Origin: Anseongella ginsenosidimutans
GTDB taxonomy: Bacteria > Bacteroidota > Bacteroidia > Sphingobacteriales > Sphingobacteriaceae
DNA length: 64,000 bases
Assembly: GCF_008033235.1 (NCBI RefSeq)
Contig: NZ_CP042432.1
Span: 1-64,000 of the forward strand
Reading direction: 5' to 3'
The notes under the pieces: model-generated
Told to the model about the DNA's origin: nothing
Seen by the model: the letters and a program-made list of their open reading frames with translations, nothing else
The model's database searches: none
Translations under genes and position numbers: made by a program
In this document: piece by piece, positions 50,421 through 60,009 of the stretch
How positions within the stretch are numbered: position 1 is the first letter of the stretch
Layout of the letters: each line of letters starts with the position of its first letter

Positions 50421-50579
50421 TTATTTAATTTGGCTGGGGTCTATGTACAGCTTGTCCCTTGAAGGATATTCTTCCGTCTCTTCCGCCTTTGCAGAAGGCG
50501 CGGATTTTGGCTTAATACTTTTCTTCTGTTTAGGTTCTGTTTTTTCTGAACTCACAAACTTAAACAACGGCAGCAGCAT
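50421..50579 (-). CDS. possible 52-residue protein
   Basis: A short frame from ATG at 50579 to TAA at 50421: it starts MLLPLFKFVSSEK, is rich in Lys, Glu, Pro and Ala, and ends KLYIDPSQIK. Codon use looks like real coding sequence, and the lysine-rich centre with a conserved-looking end suggests either a small protein or the tail of a lost gene. Nearby (about 50348 and 50414) GATCTG(C/T)TATTTAATTTGG is repeated. The rest of 50280-50736 shows nothing else. Confidence 0.35.
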   Translation of the reverse strand: MLLPLFKFVSSEKTEPKQKKSIKPKSAPSAKAEETEEYPSRDKLYIDPSQIK

Positions 50580-50736
50580 GATGATACTATTTAAGGTTTC
50601 ATCCTACGTGCATTAAAAACCTTGCCTAAAGAAAATGTAGTTAATTGGCGGGCACGCTGCTTTCCACACTGCGAAATCAGTGAATTTTATTACTCAGCTG
50701 TAGACGATCTTGGCAACCGGAACACGGAAAATACAG

Positions 50737-51204
50737 CTAAATCTCCGCCTCCGGTCCGCGCCGGGACGATTCCGCCTCCCCTGCCCCATAAAGATCTTTC
50801 CGGCTGATCTCGAGGAATCTTTCGGGTTTATCAAGCGGAACAAACCCGTATTGCTGGTAAAGCCCATGTGCGTCAATGGTGGCCAGCATGAGCCTTCGCA
50901 GATTTTTGACCCAGGGCTCCTGCATGATGTATTCCATCATAGTTTTGGAAATTCCCTGCCCGCGGTGGGTTTCCAGCACAAACACGTCGGCAAGATAGGC
51001 AAAGGTCGTATAGTCTGTGATCAGGCGGGCGAACCCGGCCTGCCGGCCATTTTGGTCGAAAGCACCCAGGCACCAGGAATTTTTAAGCGACTCCTCCACC
51101 AGCCTGAGGGGGATATCCTTCGCCCAGTAACTTTCCCTGCTTAAAAATTCATGAACGGCCTGCACGTCCATTTGCTCAAAGCCGGCTTTCAACTGGTATT
51201 CCAT
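50737..51204 (-). CDS. GNAT family acetyltransferase
   Basis: 155 residues. The acetyl-CoA site is VFVLETHRGQGISKTMMEYI (V/I-x-x-x-x-Q/RGxG/A), after the strand YTTFAYLADVFV; ATIDAHGLYQQYGF is motif B. Bacterial relatives act on small molecules or proteins; substrate unknown. Alone. Confidence 0.9.
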   Translation of the reverse strand: MEYQLKAGFEQMDVQAVHEFLSRESYWAKDIPLRLVEESLKNSWCLGAFDQNGRQAGFARLITDYTTFAYLADVFVLETHRGQGISKTMMEYIMQEPWVKNLRRLMLATIDAHGLYQQYGFVPLDKPERFLEISRKDLYGAGEAESSRRGPEAEI

Positions 51205-51361
51205 ATTTGTGATTACGGCGCCCTATACTACACTATCACAGCGCCAAGGTAAAAGTATCCAAAAAAAGACAATTTTAATCTTAACGTGGAATTATTACAT
51301 TTACCGCCTGCTTTTCAAGTCCTTGCCCTGAGGCCGGGACGCTACAATTTAAGAATTAGAA

Positions 51362-54010
51362 ATGACCAAACTTGCCTTAAGCCTTAGCTGCGCCTGTCTT
51401 GTTTTTGCGGGATGCGGCAATTCACAGAAGCCATGTACTCCTGCTGAAAGAAACCCAGCATTACAATCCATTGACTCCCTGGGGGCCAGCCTGAAATGGC
51501 CGGAGGAACTGGAAATCACCGGTTTCGCCGGGCCGGACCTTACGCCCAGCCCCGCCTGCCTTGCAGTAGCGCCTACGGGCGAAGTTTTCGTCGGAGTGGA
51601 TATGATCGGCTCCCTGGGAAAGGACCCGGGCCGGGGCGCCATCGTGCGCCTGGTGGATTGCAATAATGACGGCATCATGGACAGTCATACGGAATTTGCC
51701 GCGGTAGATAATCCCCGGGGTATTTTTCCGCTTGGCGACCAGCTTTTCGTACTTCATACCGTGTTTGAAGACGGCTTCGCCACCGGGATGGACCTGGTGG
51801 TTTTTGAAGACAAGGACCAGGACGGCATAGCGGACGGCCCTTCGAAACCTATTATTCAACATATCAGCAACCCCAAATTCCTTCAAAGCCGCGGCACCGA
51901 CCACGCAACCAACGGCATTCGTATGGGCATAGACGGCTGGATCTACATTGCAGTTGGCGATTTCGGTTTTCATAACGCCACGGACCAGGAAGGGAACAAG
52001 CTTACCATGCTTGGCGGAGGCGTCGTAAGGGTTCGCCCGGACGGTACCGAAATGGAAGTTTACAGTCATGGCATGCGCAATATTTATGATGTGGCCATTG
52101 ACCCGTTCATGAATATTTTCGCACGCGGCAATACCAATGACGGCGGCGGCTGGAACATCCGGTTCAGCCACCAGATACAATCCGGCGAATACGGCTATCC
52201 GGTGCTGTTCAAGCATTTCACCGAAGAGATCATCCCTGCTATGGTGGACCTCGGCGGAGGTTCCGGCACCGGCGCTCTGTTTATGGATGAACCTGCCTGG
52301 CCGGAAAAATATAACGAAGTACCCATGATGGCAGACTGGGGCAGAAGCCAGCTGTATATCCACCGGGTAACGCCTTCCGGCGCCAGCTTCAGCCAGGAAG
52401 AAGAAGAATTTCTCAAGTTGCCGCAGATCACTGACCTGGACGTGGACGCTTCCGGCCGCCTGTATCTTTCGGCATGGGACGGCGCAGGCTATTCCGGCGA
52501 TTCCACCAAAGGCTTTGTGGTAAGAGCGGTTCCCAAAGATTGGAAATACGAGGCTTTCCCTGACCTGGAGGAAGCTTCCATAGCGGAACTGAAAACGCTT
52601 CTGAAGTCGGAAAGCAGTGTCAGACGGCTGTATGCCCAACAGGAATTGCTTAAGCGCTCCGGAGACAAAGCAGCGGAAGCCGCATGGGAAGTGGCCAGTG
52701 ATAAAACCCTTCCGCTGGACGTGCGGGTAGCCGGTATCTTCACGTATGCACAGGCTGGAAAAGAGGCCGCCGTTGACAAGCTGGTAAAGCTGGCTTCGGA
52801 AGAAGAAGTTCGGGAATTTGCCTTGCGCGCCCTTGCCGACAGAAAGCCTTTCCTTGAAAATGTGCCTGTTGAACCTTTCCTGAGTGCGGTGAAAGACCCT
52901 TCTGCACGCGTGCAGGTAGCCGCTATTGTAGGCCTGGGCCGCCTGGGACATAAGGAAGCGGCGCAAACCCTGCTGGAGGTTCCCGTTCCTGCTTCCTTTA
53001 AAGCGCCCGCAAAAGGCGAGGAAGGCCCGCATGCCACCCCGAACCCTGAAATTATCCCGGCCCATGTGGCCATGCAGTCGTTGGTTCGCCTGAACGCGGT
53101 AAATGCCTGTATTGAAGCAATCGGTACAGAAAATTCAACGCTTGCCTTGTGGGCCCTGCGTTACATGCACGATCCGGGCGCCGTGGACGGCTTGATCGCC
53201 GCTTATGAAAACGCAGGCACTGATAGCCTGAAAAACCAGATAATTACTACCCTGGCCCGTCTTTACCAAAAGGAAGCTCCTTACGATGGTTCCTGGTGGT
53301 GGAGTACCCGGCCTGATACGCATGGCCCCTACTATCAACCCGTCACCTGGGAATCCTCCGGGAAGATCAAGTCCTTCCTGATGGAACAATGGAGCCAGTC
53401 TCCTGCCTCCGGAAAGGAATTCTATGCCAACCTGAACGGCAAATTCCGCATGGGGATCACTGAATTCGGCGGTGATGAACCCAGGGAAGTCGCCATAGAA
53501 GAACCCAAAATAGACCTGGAAAAGATCAGGAATCAAAAAGGGCAGATCGGGAAGACATCCATTGAAGATATTATGCTGGCGATGTCTGAACTCAAAGGCA
53601 CCCCTGACCTGGGTAAAAAACTTTTTGTTCAGCAGGGCTGTGTAGCCTGTCACAGCGTTGAAAAAGGCGAAACCATGAAAGGCCCCTTCATGGGCCAGAT
53701 AGGTTCTATCATGAACCGGAAGCAAATCGCAGAATCCATCCTGAAGCCTAACGCTTCTATTTCCCAGGGCTTTGCTACCGTACAGATCACCACCAAAGAC
53801 GATAAAAGCTATATGGGCTTTGTCACCGGCGAATCGGCGGGGCAGCTTATCCTGCGCGATATTACCGGGACGGCGCATACGATCAAGACCAGTGATATAA
53901 AGGAACGGAAAGAGCTGGAAACATCCATGATGCCCGAAGGGCTTGCAAACTCGCTCTCCTACGAGGAATTTGCTTCCCTGATCACCTACCTGTCGCAGCA
54001 AAAGGAATAA
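51362..54010 (+). CDS. lipoprotein with dehydrogenase-like beta-propeller, HEAT repeats and cytochrome c domain
   Basis: 882 residues. Lipobox FAGC (Cys18). Residues about 45-410 form a propeller of the kind called putative membrane-bound dehydrogenase (VAPTGEVFVGVD, DHATNGIRMGIDGWIYIAVGDFGFH, HGMRNIYDVAIDPF, DASGRLYLSAWDG). About 420-640 are HEAT-like helices (VRRLYAQQELLKR, VQVAAIVGLGRLGHKEAA). The C-terminal domain from about 745 has the haem site CVACH (Cys760) and a late methionine pair (MMPEG) for the axial ligand. It would oxidise a sugar or alcohol in the periplasm and pass electrons to the respiratory chain; PVC bacteria and Bacteroidota have many. Next to a SusC/SusD pair but convergent with it. 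Confidence 0.85.
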   Translation: MTKLALSLSCACLVFAGCGNSQKPCTPAERNPALQSIDSLGASLKWPEELEITGFAGPDLTPSPACLAVAPTGEVFVGVDMIGSLGKDPGRGAIVRLVDCNNDGIMDSHTEFAAVDNPRGIFPLGDQLFVLHTVFEDGFATGMDLVVFEDKDQDGIADGPSKPIIQHISNPKFLQSRGTDHATNGIRMGIDGWIYIAVGDFGFHNATDQEGNKLTMLGGGVVRVRPDGTEMEVYSHGMRNIYDVAIDPFMNIFARGNTNDGGGWNIRFSHQIQSGEYGYPVLFKHFTEEIIPAMVDLGGGSGTGALFMDEPAWPEKYNEVPMMADWGRSQLYIHRVTPSGASFSQEEEEFLKLPQITDLDVDASGRLYLSAWDGAGYSGDSTKGFVVRAVPKDWKYEAFPDLEEASIAELKTLLKSESSVRRLYAQQELLKRSGDKAAEAAWEVASDKTLPLDVRVAGIFTYAQAGKEAAVDKLVKLASEEEVREFALRALADRKPFLENVPVEPFLSAVKDPSARVQVAAIVGLGRLGHKEAAQTLLEVPVPASFKAPAKGEEGPHATPNPEIIPAHVAMQSLVRLNAVNACIEAIGTENSTLALWALRYMHDPGAVDGLIAAYENAGTDSLKNQIITTLARLYQKEAPYDGSWWWSTRPDTHGPYYQPVTWESSGKIKSFLMEQWSQSPASGKEFYANLNGKFRMGITEFGGDEPREVAIEEPKIDLEKIRNQKGQIGKTSIEDIMLAMSELKGTPDLGKKLFVQQGCVACHSVEKGETMKGPFMGQIGSIMNRKQIAESILKPNASISQGFATVQITTKDDKSYMGFVTGESAGQLILRDITGTAHTIKTSDIKERKELETSMMPEGLANSLSYEEFASLITYLSQQKE

Positions 54011-54012
54011 GC

Positions 54013-54056
54013 AAAAGGAGCCCTCCCGTTCAAAGACAGGAGGGCTCCTTTTTTAT
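54013..54056. terminator. bidirectional intrinsic terminator
   Basis: AAAAGGAGCCCTCC (54013-54026) pairs with GGAGGGCTCCTTTT (54039-54052), followed by more T; the A-run on the left serves the minus strand. It separates the cytochrome gene from the convergent susD. Confidence 0.88.
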
Positions 54057-54157
54057 TGACCACCCTTTCCGCGTAAGATCCCTGATTCTACGCAGCTCCG
54101 GGGGGGCTTTTACCAGCAACACCACTGTTCACAGCGTTTGCAGGTTCAGGCTTAACA

Positions 54158-55846
54158 CTAATAACCGCTGTTCTGTTCCAGGTTATTATTTCCGGAAATA
54201 GCTTCCTGAGGAATGGGGAACCTGTTCAGGTGTTCCGAACCCGAGGGTTCATGATCCCACCAGGCTTCCGTGGTAAACTTATTCCACCTGACCAGGTCGG
54301 TACGCCTTCTGCCCTCGCCAAGAAATTCGATTCCCCACTCGTCCAGCATGCGGTACTCGTCAAGGTTCGCTGCCGTTGCGGGATCCGGGTCGGCGCCGTC
54401 TGCGAAATTACGGGACCTCACCTGGTTGATCAGTTCAGCTGCGCTTTCCCTGTCCCCGGCTCTCCAATTGCATTCCGCCAGCATATAATAAATTTCGGCC
54501 AGGCGGATCACTGCGTGGTCGGCGCCCCAGCGAAGGGTATTATCGTTCATAGAAGGAACCGGCGCCTTCACCAGGCGAATCCCCGTATTTTCCTCCCCTT
54601 CCGACATTTTCGAGGGAAGCTCACTTACCGAACTATAAGTTTTTCCGGGGCCTATTTCGGAAAAGCGTCCTACGCGGTCATCCAGTACGATCAGCTGATC
54701 CTTATATTCCTGGGTGCCCAGGCTCCTTTCGCCGGTTACCGGGGATATTTGTTTACCAACCAGGAACATGCCCTCGTAACGTCCCCCGCCCTGGTATTTA
54801 TAGGCCTGTTTTCTCAGGTCGGCATCATTGAATTTTTCATAAGGCGAGCCTAGTTCAAACTCGTTCATATACAGGGAACTATCGGGTTTCCGTGAAGGCT
54901 GCAGGTGTCCGCCGTTGTTCGCGCCCAGGTCCACGTCAAAATACACCCTGGAATTATAATGGTAAAAATCCGCGTAATACCAGTCATACTGCAGTTTGTT
55001 AAACTCTGAAGGCATGGACCAGATCACCTCGGGTGACTCGTTATTGTAAAAATCGAAGGGGCCAAACCAATCCGGGTCCAGAGAATATTCCCCGTATTCA
55101 CCTGCGATGATATCCCGGCATAAGGCCGCGGCTTCTTCGTACATGGGGCTTCCGGTGTAGGCTTCGGCATTAAAATAGAGCCGTGCAAGCATCGCAGCCG
55201 CCGCGCCTTTTTTTAGCACCCCTTCTTCCGGTTCACCGGCTTTCTTTACAGGAAGCTTATCCAGGGCATCCAAAAGAAGGCTTTCAATGTGATTAAAGGT
55301 TTCCTGGTCCGTACTCCGGGGTACATTTTCGGCTTCAAGATCGGTAAAGACCGGCAATCCGCCGAAATAGTCCAGGCCATTCAGGTAGAAGAAAGCGATC
55401 AGTGTGTTTAACTGGCTGATATGGCTATCCTTATCTTCCTGGGTAAGGGTAAACTTTGTGTAGTCCAGTTTTTCAAGATCCTGCTTGGTATCAAGCGCAA
55501 GGGCAACGCCCATCAGCGTGCCCCGCCAGGTTTGCCAGATCCAGTTGTCCTCCACCGTCCAGCGATGATAATGATAACGCTCATTCTCCCCGCCGTTGTA
55601 CCAGTGCGGGCCTTTGGTGGTAATGGCGAAATGGTCGGCAGTATATTCCTGAACCTTCCAGCGGTCACCGGTAACGTACCAGCGGGCATGAGTAAAGGGC
55701 CGGTAAAGGGCGGACATGATATTTTCTTTGCTCTTGTAGAAAGTTTCCGGCACGACCTTGTCATACCAAACTTCATCCAGATCGGTGCATCCTACGAAAA
55801 AGAGGGTGACAAATGCCGAAATCAATATGATGGATCTTCTCTTCAT
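54158..55846 (-). CDS. SusD/RagB family nutrient-binding outer-membrane lipoprotein
   Basis: 562 residues. Lipobox VGC (Cys20) followed by TDLDEVWYDKVVPETFYKSKENIMSALY, the usual SusD opening. TPR-like helices (FFYLNGLDYFGGLPVF, KGAAAAMLARLYFNAEAY) and the C-terminal RLAEIYYMLAECNWRAGDRESA with EFLGEGRRRTDLVRW. It forms the lid of the SusCD pump with the next gene (17 bp upstream). No glycoside hydrolase lies nearby, so the ligand is open. Confidence 0.95.
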   Translation of the reverse strand: MKRRSIILISAFVTLFFVGCTDLDEVWYDKVVPETFYKSKENIMSALYRPFTHARWYVTGDRWKVQEYTADHFAITTKGPHWYNGGENERYHYHRWTVEDNWIWQTWRGTLMGVALALDTKQDLEKLDYTKFTLTQEDKDSHISQLNTLIAFFYLNGLDYFGGLPVFTDLEAENVPRSTDQETFNHIESLLLDALDKLPVKKAGEPEEGVLKKGAAAAMLARLYFNAEAYTGSPMYEEAAALCRDIIAGEYGEYSLDPDWFGPFDFYNNESPEVIWSMPSEFNKLQYDWYYADFYHYNSRVYFDVDLGANNGGHLQPSRKPDSSLYMNEFELGSPYEKFNDADLRKQAYKYQGGGRYEGMFLVGKQISPVTGERSLGTQEYKDQLIVLDDRVGRFSEIGPGKTYSSVSELPSKMSEGEENTGIRLVKAPVPSMNDNTLRWGADHAVIRLAEIYYMLAECNWRAGDRESAAELINQVRSRNFADGADPDPATAANLDEYRMLDEWGIEFLGEGRRRTDLVRWNKFTTEAWWDHEPSGSEHLNRFPIPQEAISGNNNLEQNSGY

Positions 55847-55863
55847 GATATGTGTTTCTTATT

Positions 55864-58806
55864 TTAAAAATTAGCCTGAACGCCAAGAGTGAAGCTCCTT
55901 GTCTGCGGATAAACGCTCAACTCCTCAAATCCGGGTTCCAGCCCGTTGATATTTACTTCGGGATTAAGCCCGGAATACCCGGTAATGGTGAACAGGTCCC
56001 TGCCGGTAAGGTACACCCGCAGGTTCTTCACGTGCTTAATAGCCTTGGTGTTAAACGTGTAGCCCAGGGTTACTGCATCCAGCTTCACGAAATCGCCTTT
56101 TTCCAGCCAGTAGTCGCTAAGCTCTTTTTCCCCGGTAATATTCCGGTGTTCTTCAAAAGCGGACTTCAATACATTCTGACCGGTCACATTGGGAAGGCTA
56201 TAATACATATTGATCATGTTGAATACATCGTGCCCGAACCAGCCCCGCATGTACACATTCAGATCAAAGTTCCTCCATTCCAGTGAATGGTTCCAGGATA
56301 AGATCACGTCCGGAATAGCATTGCCGATAAACTGCTTATCGTCAATAGACTTAGACCTTTCGCTAACATCAAAGGCATTCCCGTCCTTATCGTACAGCAT
56401 CCAGTTCCCTTCCTCGGTGAAACCCGCAAATTTCCAGATAAAAAAACTCCCGATATCCCGGCCAGGGTAAAGCCGCACGGCGCTGCCCGGAGATCCCGGC
56501 GCAGGGAAAGATTTGCGGTCCCAGAATGTCTGGCTGCCCCAGAGCGACACCAGCGTATTCCGGTTATGCGACATTTTTACCGTCGTGGAATAATTCAGGT
56601 CGGATTTATTGATCGCGTTCCAGGTCAGGTCCACTTCCACTCCCCTGTTCCGGAGGCTGCCGACGTTCATCGTTGTTTTATTATGAATAGCAGGCGGCTG
56701 GGGAACAGAAATATCGTAGATCAGGTTATCGCTGTTCCTTTCGTAAACATCGATCTTTCCCGTTAACTTATAATCGAAAAGCGAAAAATCGAGCCCGATA
56801 TTGTACTCTTTTTTCGTTTCCCACTGCAGGTTCACGTTCTGATTATGCGCCAGGCCATACGTCCTTACCCATTCTCCGTTTACCAGCCACCAGGTATCGG
56901 CGCCGTACATTCTCATGGCAACACCGGGATCAAAACCTTCATTCCCGGTCACGCCGTATCCTCCCCTGATCTTCAGGTCATCCACAAATGCCAGGGAACT
57001 CATGAAGGGCTCTTCCGAAATGCGCCAGCCGGCGGAAATAGCCGGGAAAGATCCCCAGCGGTTACCCGGGGCGAACTTGGAAGACCCTTCCCTGCGGAAA
57101 CTCGCTGACAGCAGGTAGCGGTCTTTGAATGAATAATTGACACGCCCGAAGAAAGCAATCAGCCGTTCCCGGGGGTCTTTCCAGGAATCCATATTTGCCC
57201 TTCCGTCCGTCAGAAAAGAACCGGTGTTCAGATCATGCTCTTCCAGGCCGTCAACCGGGAAATCGGAATTTTCCGCCCAGAACCCCTGGCCATTGAATTG
57301 CTGGAAGCTGTAACCTCCTACCGCTTTTACGGAGTGATCCCCGAACTGATTATTATAGTTGACAAGCCACTCGAAGGTCTGATCAAACCATTTCTTATAT
57401 TCTTGTTTCGCATAGCCGTCCACTCCCTGGTCCCGTGAGGTCTTATGCTGGGCGGAACGCCAGTAAGTAGGATGTTCCGTATTATTCTTGGTGGCCACCA
57501 TGGCCGAAGTATTCAGGTTATCGGTAATATTTACTTTGAGCCTCACATCGGCCAGCAGGTATTTGTACTGGTTTTGATCGGTTCTCAGGTTAATATCAGC
57601 TACCGGGTTATAGTATTCCCATCCTCCTGTCCAGACATTATAGCCGGTAATATCCGTGGCATCGTAGGGTGTTTCAGTAGGATTAAGTTTCAGCGCCATA
57701 TTATAAATGCCGTTATTGGTAAAGTCAGCATCCGCGCTTGAATAACTGGCATGGCTGATGATCTCGGCCTTTCCGTCAAAAAGTGAAAAGTGCGTGTTCA
57801 GCCGGCCGCCAAATTCCTCCCTTTTGGAACCAATGCCGATTCCCTGCGCATTATTACTGTACAAAGAAGCGTAAATCTTTGCCGATTCGCTCCCTCCCCT
57901 AAGGGTAAGGGTATGCCGCTGATTAAAGGGAAAATCCCGGGTGACCTCATCGAACCAGTCTGTTCTATGGCCCAGGTCGTCTCCAAGTCCGGCTGCCACA
58001 AATTCTTCCGCGGATAAAACCTCGGCCTTTCTCCGGGTCGTTTCCGTGGACAGTTCGCCCGAATAAGAAACGCTCAAAGGGCCGGCCTGCGCGCTTTTGG
58101 TAGTGATCAGGATGACGCCGCCGGAAGCCCTGGTCCCGTAAATGGCGCCTGCGGAAGCATCCTTCAGGATATCGATGGATTTAATATCGTCTCTTGCGAC
58201 CGAATTGATATCCGCACCGGGCACTCCGTCTATGACAACGAGCGGTCCCTGAGACGCGTTCACTGAATTTGCTCCCCGCAGTTGTATGGAAGTTCCGGCA
58301 TTGGGATCCGTTCCGTTCTCAGAAGCGATGTTCAAACCGGAAACCTTGCCCTGTAATGACCTGAGCGGGTTGTTGGACATGCCCGGGATAATATCCTCCG
58401 CTGTTAGTGAGGTAACCGAGCTGGTCACCTCACTTTTCTCCAGGGTGCCATAGCCGATCACCACCACCTGGTCAAGCGTGGATAAGCTCTGGCTCAGCGC
58501 GGCATTTATCACGCTTTGGCTGCCAACCCTTATTTCTTTTGTTGCATAACCAAGAAAGGAAAAAACGAGAACGTTTTCCGGGCTTACCTGTATGCTGAAA
58601 TTACCGTCAAGGTCTGTCTGCACTCCCTTGTTCGTCCCTTTCACCTGGACGCTTACGCCCGGTACCGGGGTTTGCGAAAGACTGTCTGTCACAGTGCCGG
58701 TTACTTCTCTTAACTCCTGCGCCCAAAGCTTCCCTGAAGCCGGGAGGATCAGCACAAACAGCCATATCGCGGCCCATTTGTACAACGTAGTGTTTCTATA
58801 TCTCAT
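55864..58806 (-). CDS. SusC/RagA family TonB-linked outer-membrane transporter
   Basis: 980 residues from ATG at 58806. Signal peptide (1-29, ending LWAQ), a carboxypeptidase-D-like repeat (VTGTVTDSLSQTPVPGVSVQVKG), the plug with SLQGKVSGLNI, VVIDGVPGADINSVARDDIK and SAGAIYGTRASGGVILITTK, and the 22-strand barrel ending LGVQANF. No N-terminal STN domain, so it is not tied to an anti-sigma factor directly. It imports a ligand caught by SusD. A consensus promoter lies 164 bp upstream; the longer open frame before 58806 has no signal peptide and is discounted. Confidence 0.95.
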   Translation of the reverse strand: MRYRNTTLYKWAAIWLFVLILPASGKLWAQELREVTGTVTDSLSQTPVPGVSVQVKGTNKGVQTDLDGNFSIQVSPENVLVFSFLGYATKEIRVGSQSVINAALSQSLSTLDQVVVIGYGTLEKSEVTSSVTSLTAEDIIPGMSNNPLRSLQGKVSGLNIASENGTDPNAGTSIQLRGANSVNASQGPLVVIDGVPGADINSVARDDIKSIDILKDASAGAIYGTRASGGVILITTKSAQAGPLSVSYSGELSTETTRRKAEVLSAEEFVAAGLGDDLGHRTDWFDEVTRDFPFNQRHTLTLRGGSESAKIYASLYSNNAQGIGIGSKREEFGGRLNTHFSLFDGKAEIISHASYSSADADFTNNGIYNMALKLNPTETPYDATDITGYNVWTGGWEYYNPVADINLRTDQNQYKYLLADVRLKVNITDNLNTSAMVATKNNTEHPTYWRSAQHKTSRDQGVDGYAKQEYKKWFDQTFEWLVNYNNQFGDHSVKAVGGYSFQQFNGQGFWAENSDFPVDGLEEHDLNTGSFLTDGRANMDSWKDPRERLIAFFGRVNYSFKDRYLLSASFRREGSSKFAPGNRWGSFPAISAGWRISEEPFMSSLAFVDDLKIRGGYGVTGNEGFDPGVAMRMYGADTWWLVNGEWVRTYGLAHNQNVNLQWETKKEYNIGLDFSLFDYKLTGKIDVYERNSDNLIYDISVPQPPAIHNKTTMNVGSLRNRGVEVDLTWNAINKSDLNYSTTVKMSHNRNTLVSLWGSQTFWDRKSFPAPGSPGSAVRLYPGRDIGSFFIWKFAGFTEEGNWMLYDKDGNAFDVSERSKSIDDKQFIGNAIPDVILSWNHSLEWRNFDLNVYMRGWFGHDVFNMINMYYSLPNVTGQNVLKSAFEEHRNITGEKELSDYWLEKGDFVKLDAVTLGYTFNTKAIKHVKNLRVYLTGRDLFTITGYSGLNPEVNINGLEPGFEELSVYPQTRSFTLGVQANF

Positions 58807-58969
58807 GAAATTTAATTGTTGTTTTAATAAGGTAAATAGATGAAAAAAAGAGAAAGGCAGATCCTCCCTGCAGCACCGGCAAGTGAAGCAGCTAGTTGAA
58901 CTGGCGGAATTAAACGGAAATAGCACGCCCCCGCTCGGAACCCTTTCTCGCAATATCATCATGGGGCTC

Positions 58970-59000
58970 CAAAACTAGGTAATTAGATTATTAATCCAAA
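58970..59000 (-). promoter_or_regulatory. susCD promoter
   Basis: TAGTTTTG (58970-58977) with TTTG (58997-59000), 19-bp spacer, minus strand: consensus. It predicts a leader of about 160 nt, long for the phylum and rich in A/G near its end. The 58807-59103 gap holds nothing else but AT-rich sequence. Confidence 0.75.
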
Positions 59001-59103
59001 TTTTATGTGGGTTTTGGATAATTACTACAAATTCTGTAGGGTTTGTGGGGATTTTTTATATACTTTCCCTTATTAAATTTCAAGAAAGGCTTAAATTATT
59101 TTC

Positions 59104-59994
59104 CTATGCGCCAAACGGATCATATAAGAGAGGAAAAAATTGACCCTCCATTTTTTTTCCGCTGGGAACCGGGGGAACTCCCGCCAGCAACTCCCCGTCA
59201 GAACCGGACCGGGTACCATCGGCGAATACGTTCAGCACGAATGCACGGCGGGAACGTGCTGACCGGTTCTCATAGGAACCATGTACGAGCAAAGGATGAT
59301 GGAAAGCGGCATAGCCCTTTTTCATTTCAATGGGCACCGGCTTGAATTCGGCCTTTTGTTCTTCCGTAAGGTACTCCATCAGTCCCTCCATATCGCCGGC
59401 GAGTTCAGGTTTGTCCAGCAATCCCCAGCGGTGGCTTCCGGGCGCATAGTACAAACAGCCATTTTCCGTATCGGCATCATCCAATCCTGCCCAGCAGGTA
59501 AGGTGCTGCATAGGGGAAGTTCGGGTCCAGTAAGAATAATCCTGGTGCCAGGCCACTACCCCGCCATGCCGGGCCGGTTTGCAAAACAACTGATCGTGCC
59601 AGAAGCGCACCGGTTGCCCGCCGAGCAGCTGGCTTGCCGCCATCACGAATGCCGGGTTCCATAATACATCATGAAAACCGCCGGTTACCCTCCAGGCGCC
59701 CAAAGCATGAAAAAGAACTGCATTAGGATCCGATGATTCATTGGAATGGAATTCATAGAATAACCCGTTTCCCGGGTGACCGGGATCAGTAATGTCCGCG
59801 AGTTCTTCATTCAACCGCTCTACCTGCCAGTCTTCCAGCAGCTTAACATTGGCCAGGTAGCCATATTCATTGAAAAAATTTACCTGCTCTTCGCTAAGCC
59901 TGTATTGTTCCCATGCTTCGGTAGTTGCAGGCCATTTAAACAGGTCTGATACCAGCTCGTGGTATGTGGACAAGTCTTTTATTTCTGTATTCAT
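59104..59994 (-). CDS. phytanoyl-CoA dioxygenase (PhyH) family protein
   Basis: 296 residues. Iron/2-oxoglutarate oxygenase with HxD at His150-Asp152 (AWHQDYSYW) and the distal His238 (LLVHGSYENRS); an arginine a few residues on would bind 2-oxoglutarate. N-terminal EEQVNFFNEYGYLANVKLL is typical. Substrates of this family range from fatty acyl-CoA to ectoine and small natural products. Part of the run NCS1-small protein-VOC-PhyH; 15 bp after the VOC gene. Confidence 0.9.
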   Translation of the reverse strand: MNTEIKDLSTYHELVSDLFKWPATTEAWEQYRLSEEQVNFFNEYGYLANVKLLEDWQVERLNEELADITDPGHPGNGLFYEFHSNESSDPNAVLFHALGAWRVTGGFHDVLWNPAFVMAASQLLGGQPVRFWHDQLFCKPARHGGVVAWHQDYSYWTRTSPMQHLTCWAGLDDADTENGCLYYAPGSHRWGLLDKPELAGDMEGLMEYLTEEQKAEFKPVPIEMKKGYAAFHHPLLVHGSYENRSARSRRAFVLNVFADGTRSGSDGELLAGVPPVPSGKKMEGQFFPLLYDPFGA

Positions 59995-60009
59995 TTCCTG
60001 TTGTTTAGA

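Noticed and set aside
51461-53065. 534-codon open frame on the minus strand
   Set aside because: It lies fully inside the plus-strand lipoprotein gene, has no family features and is rich in Arg, His and Phe as expected for an antisense shadow in GC-rich third positions.
55864-58962. Longer start of SusC at 58962
   Set aside because: The extra 52 codons lack a signal peptide and lie within the predicted leader of the promoter at 58970; ATG 58806 gives a proper signal peptide.
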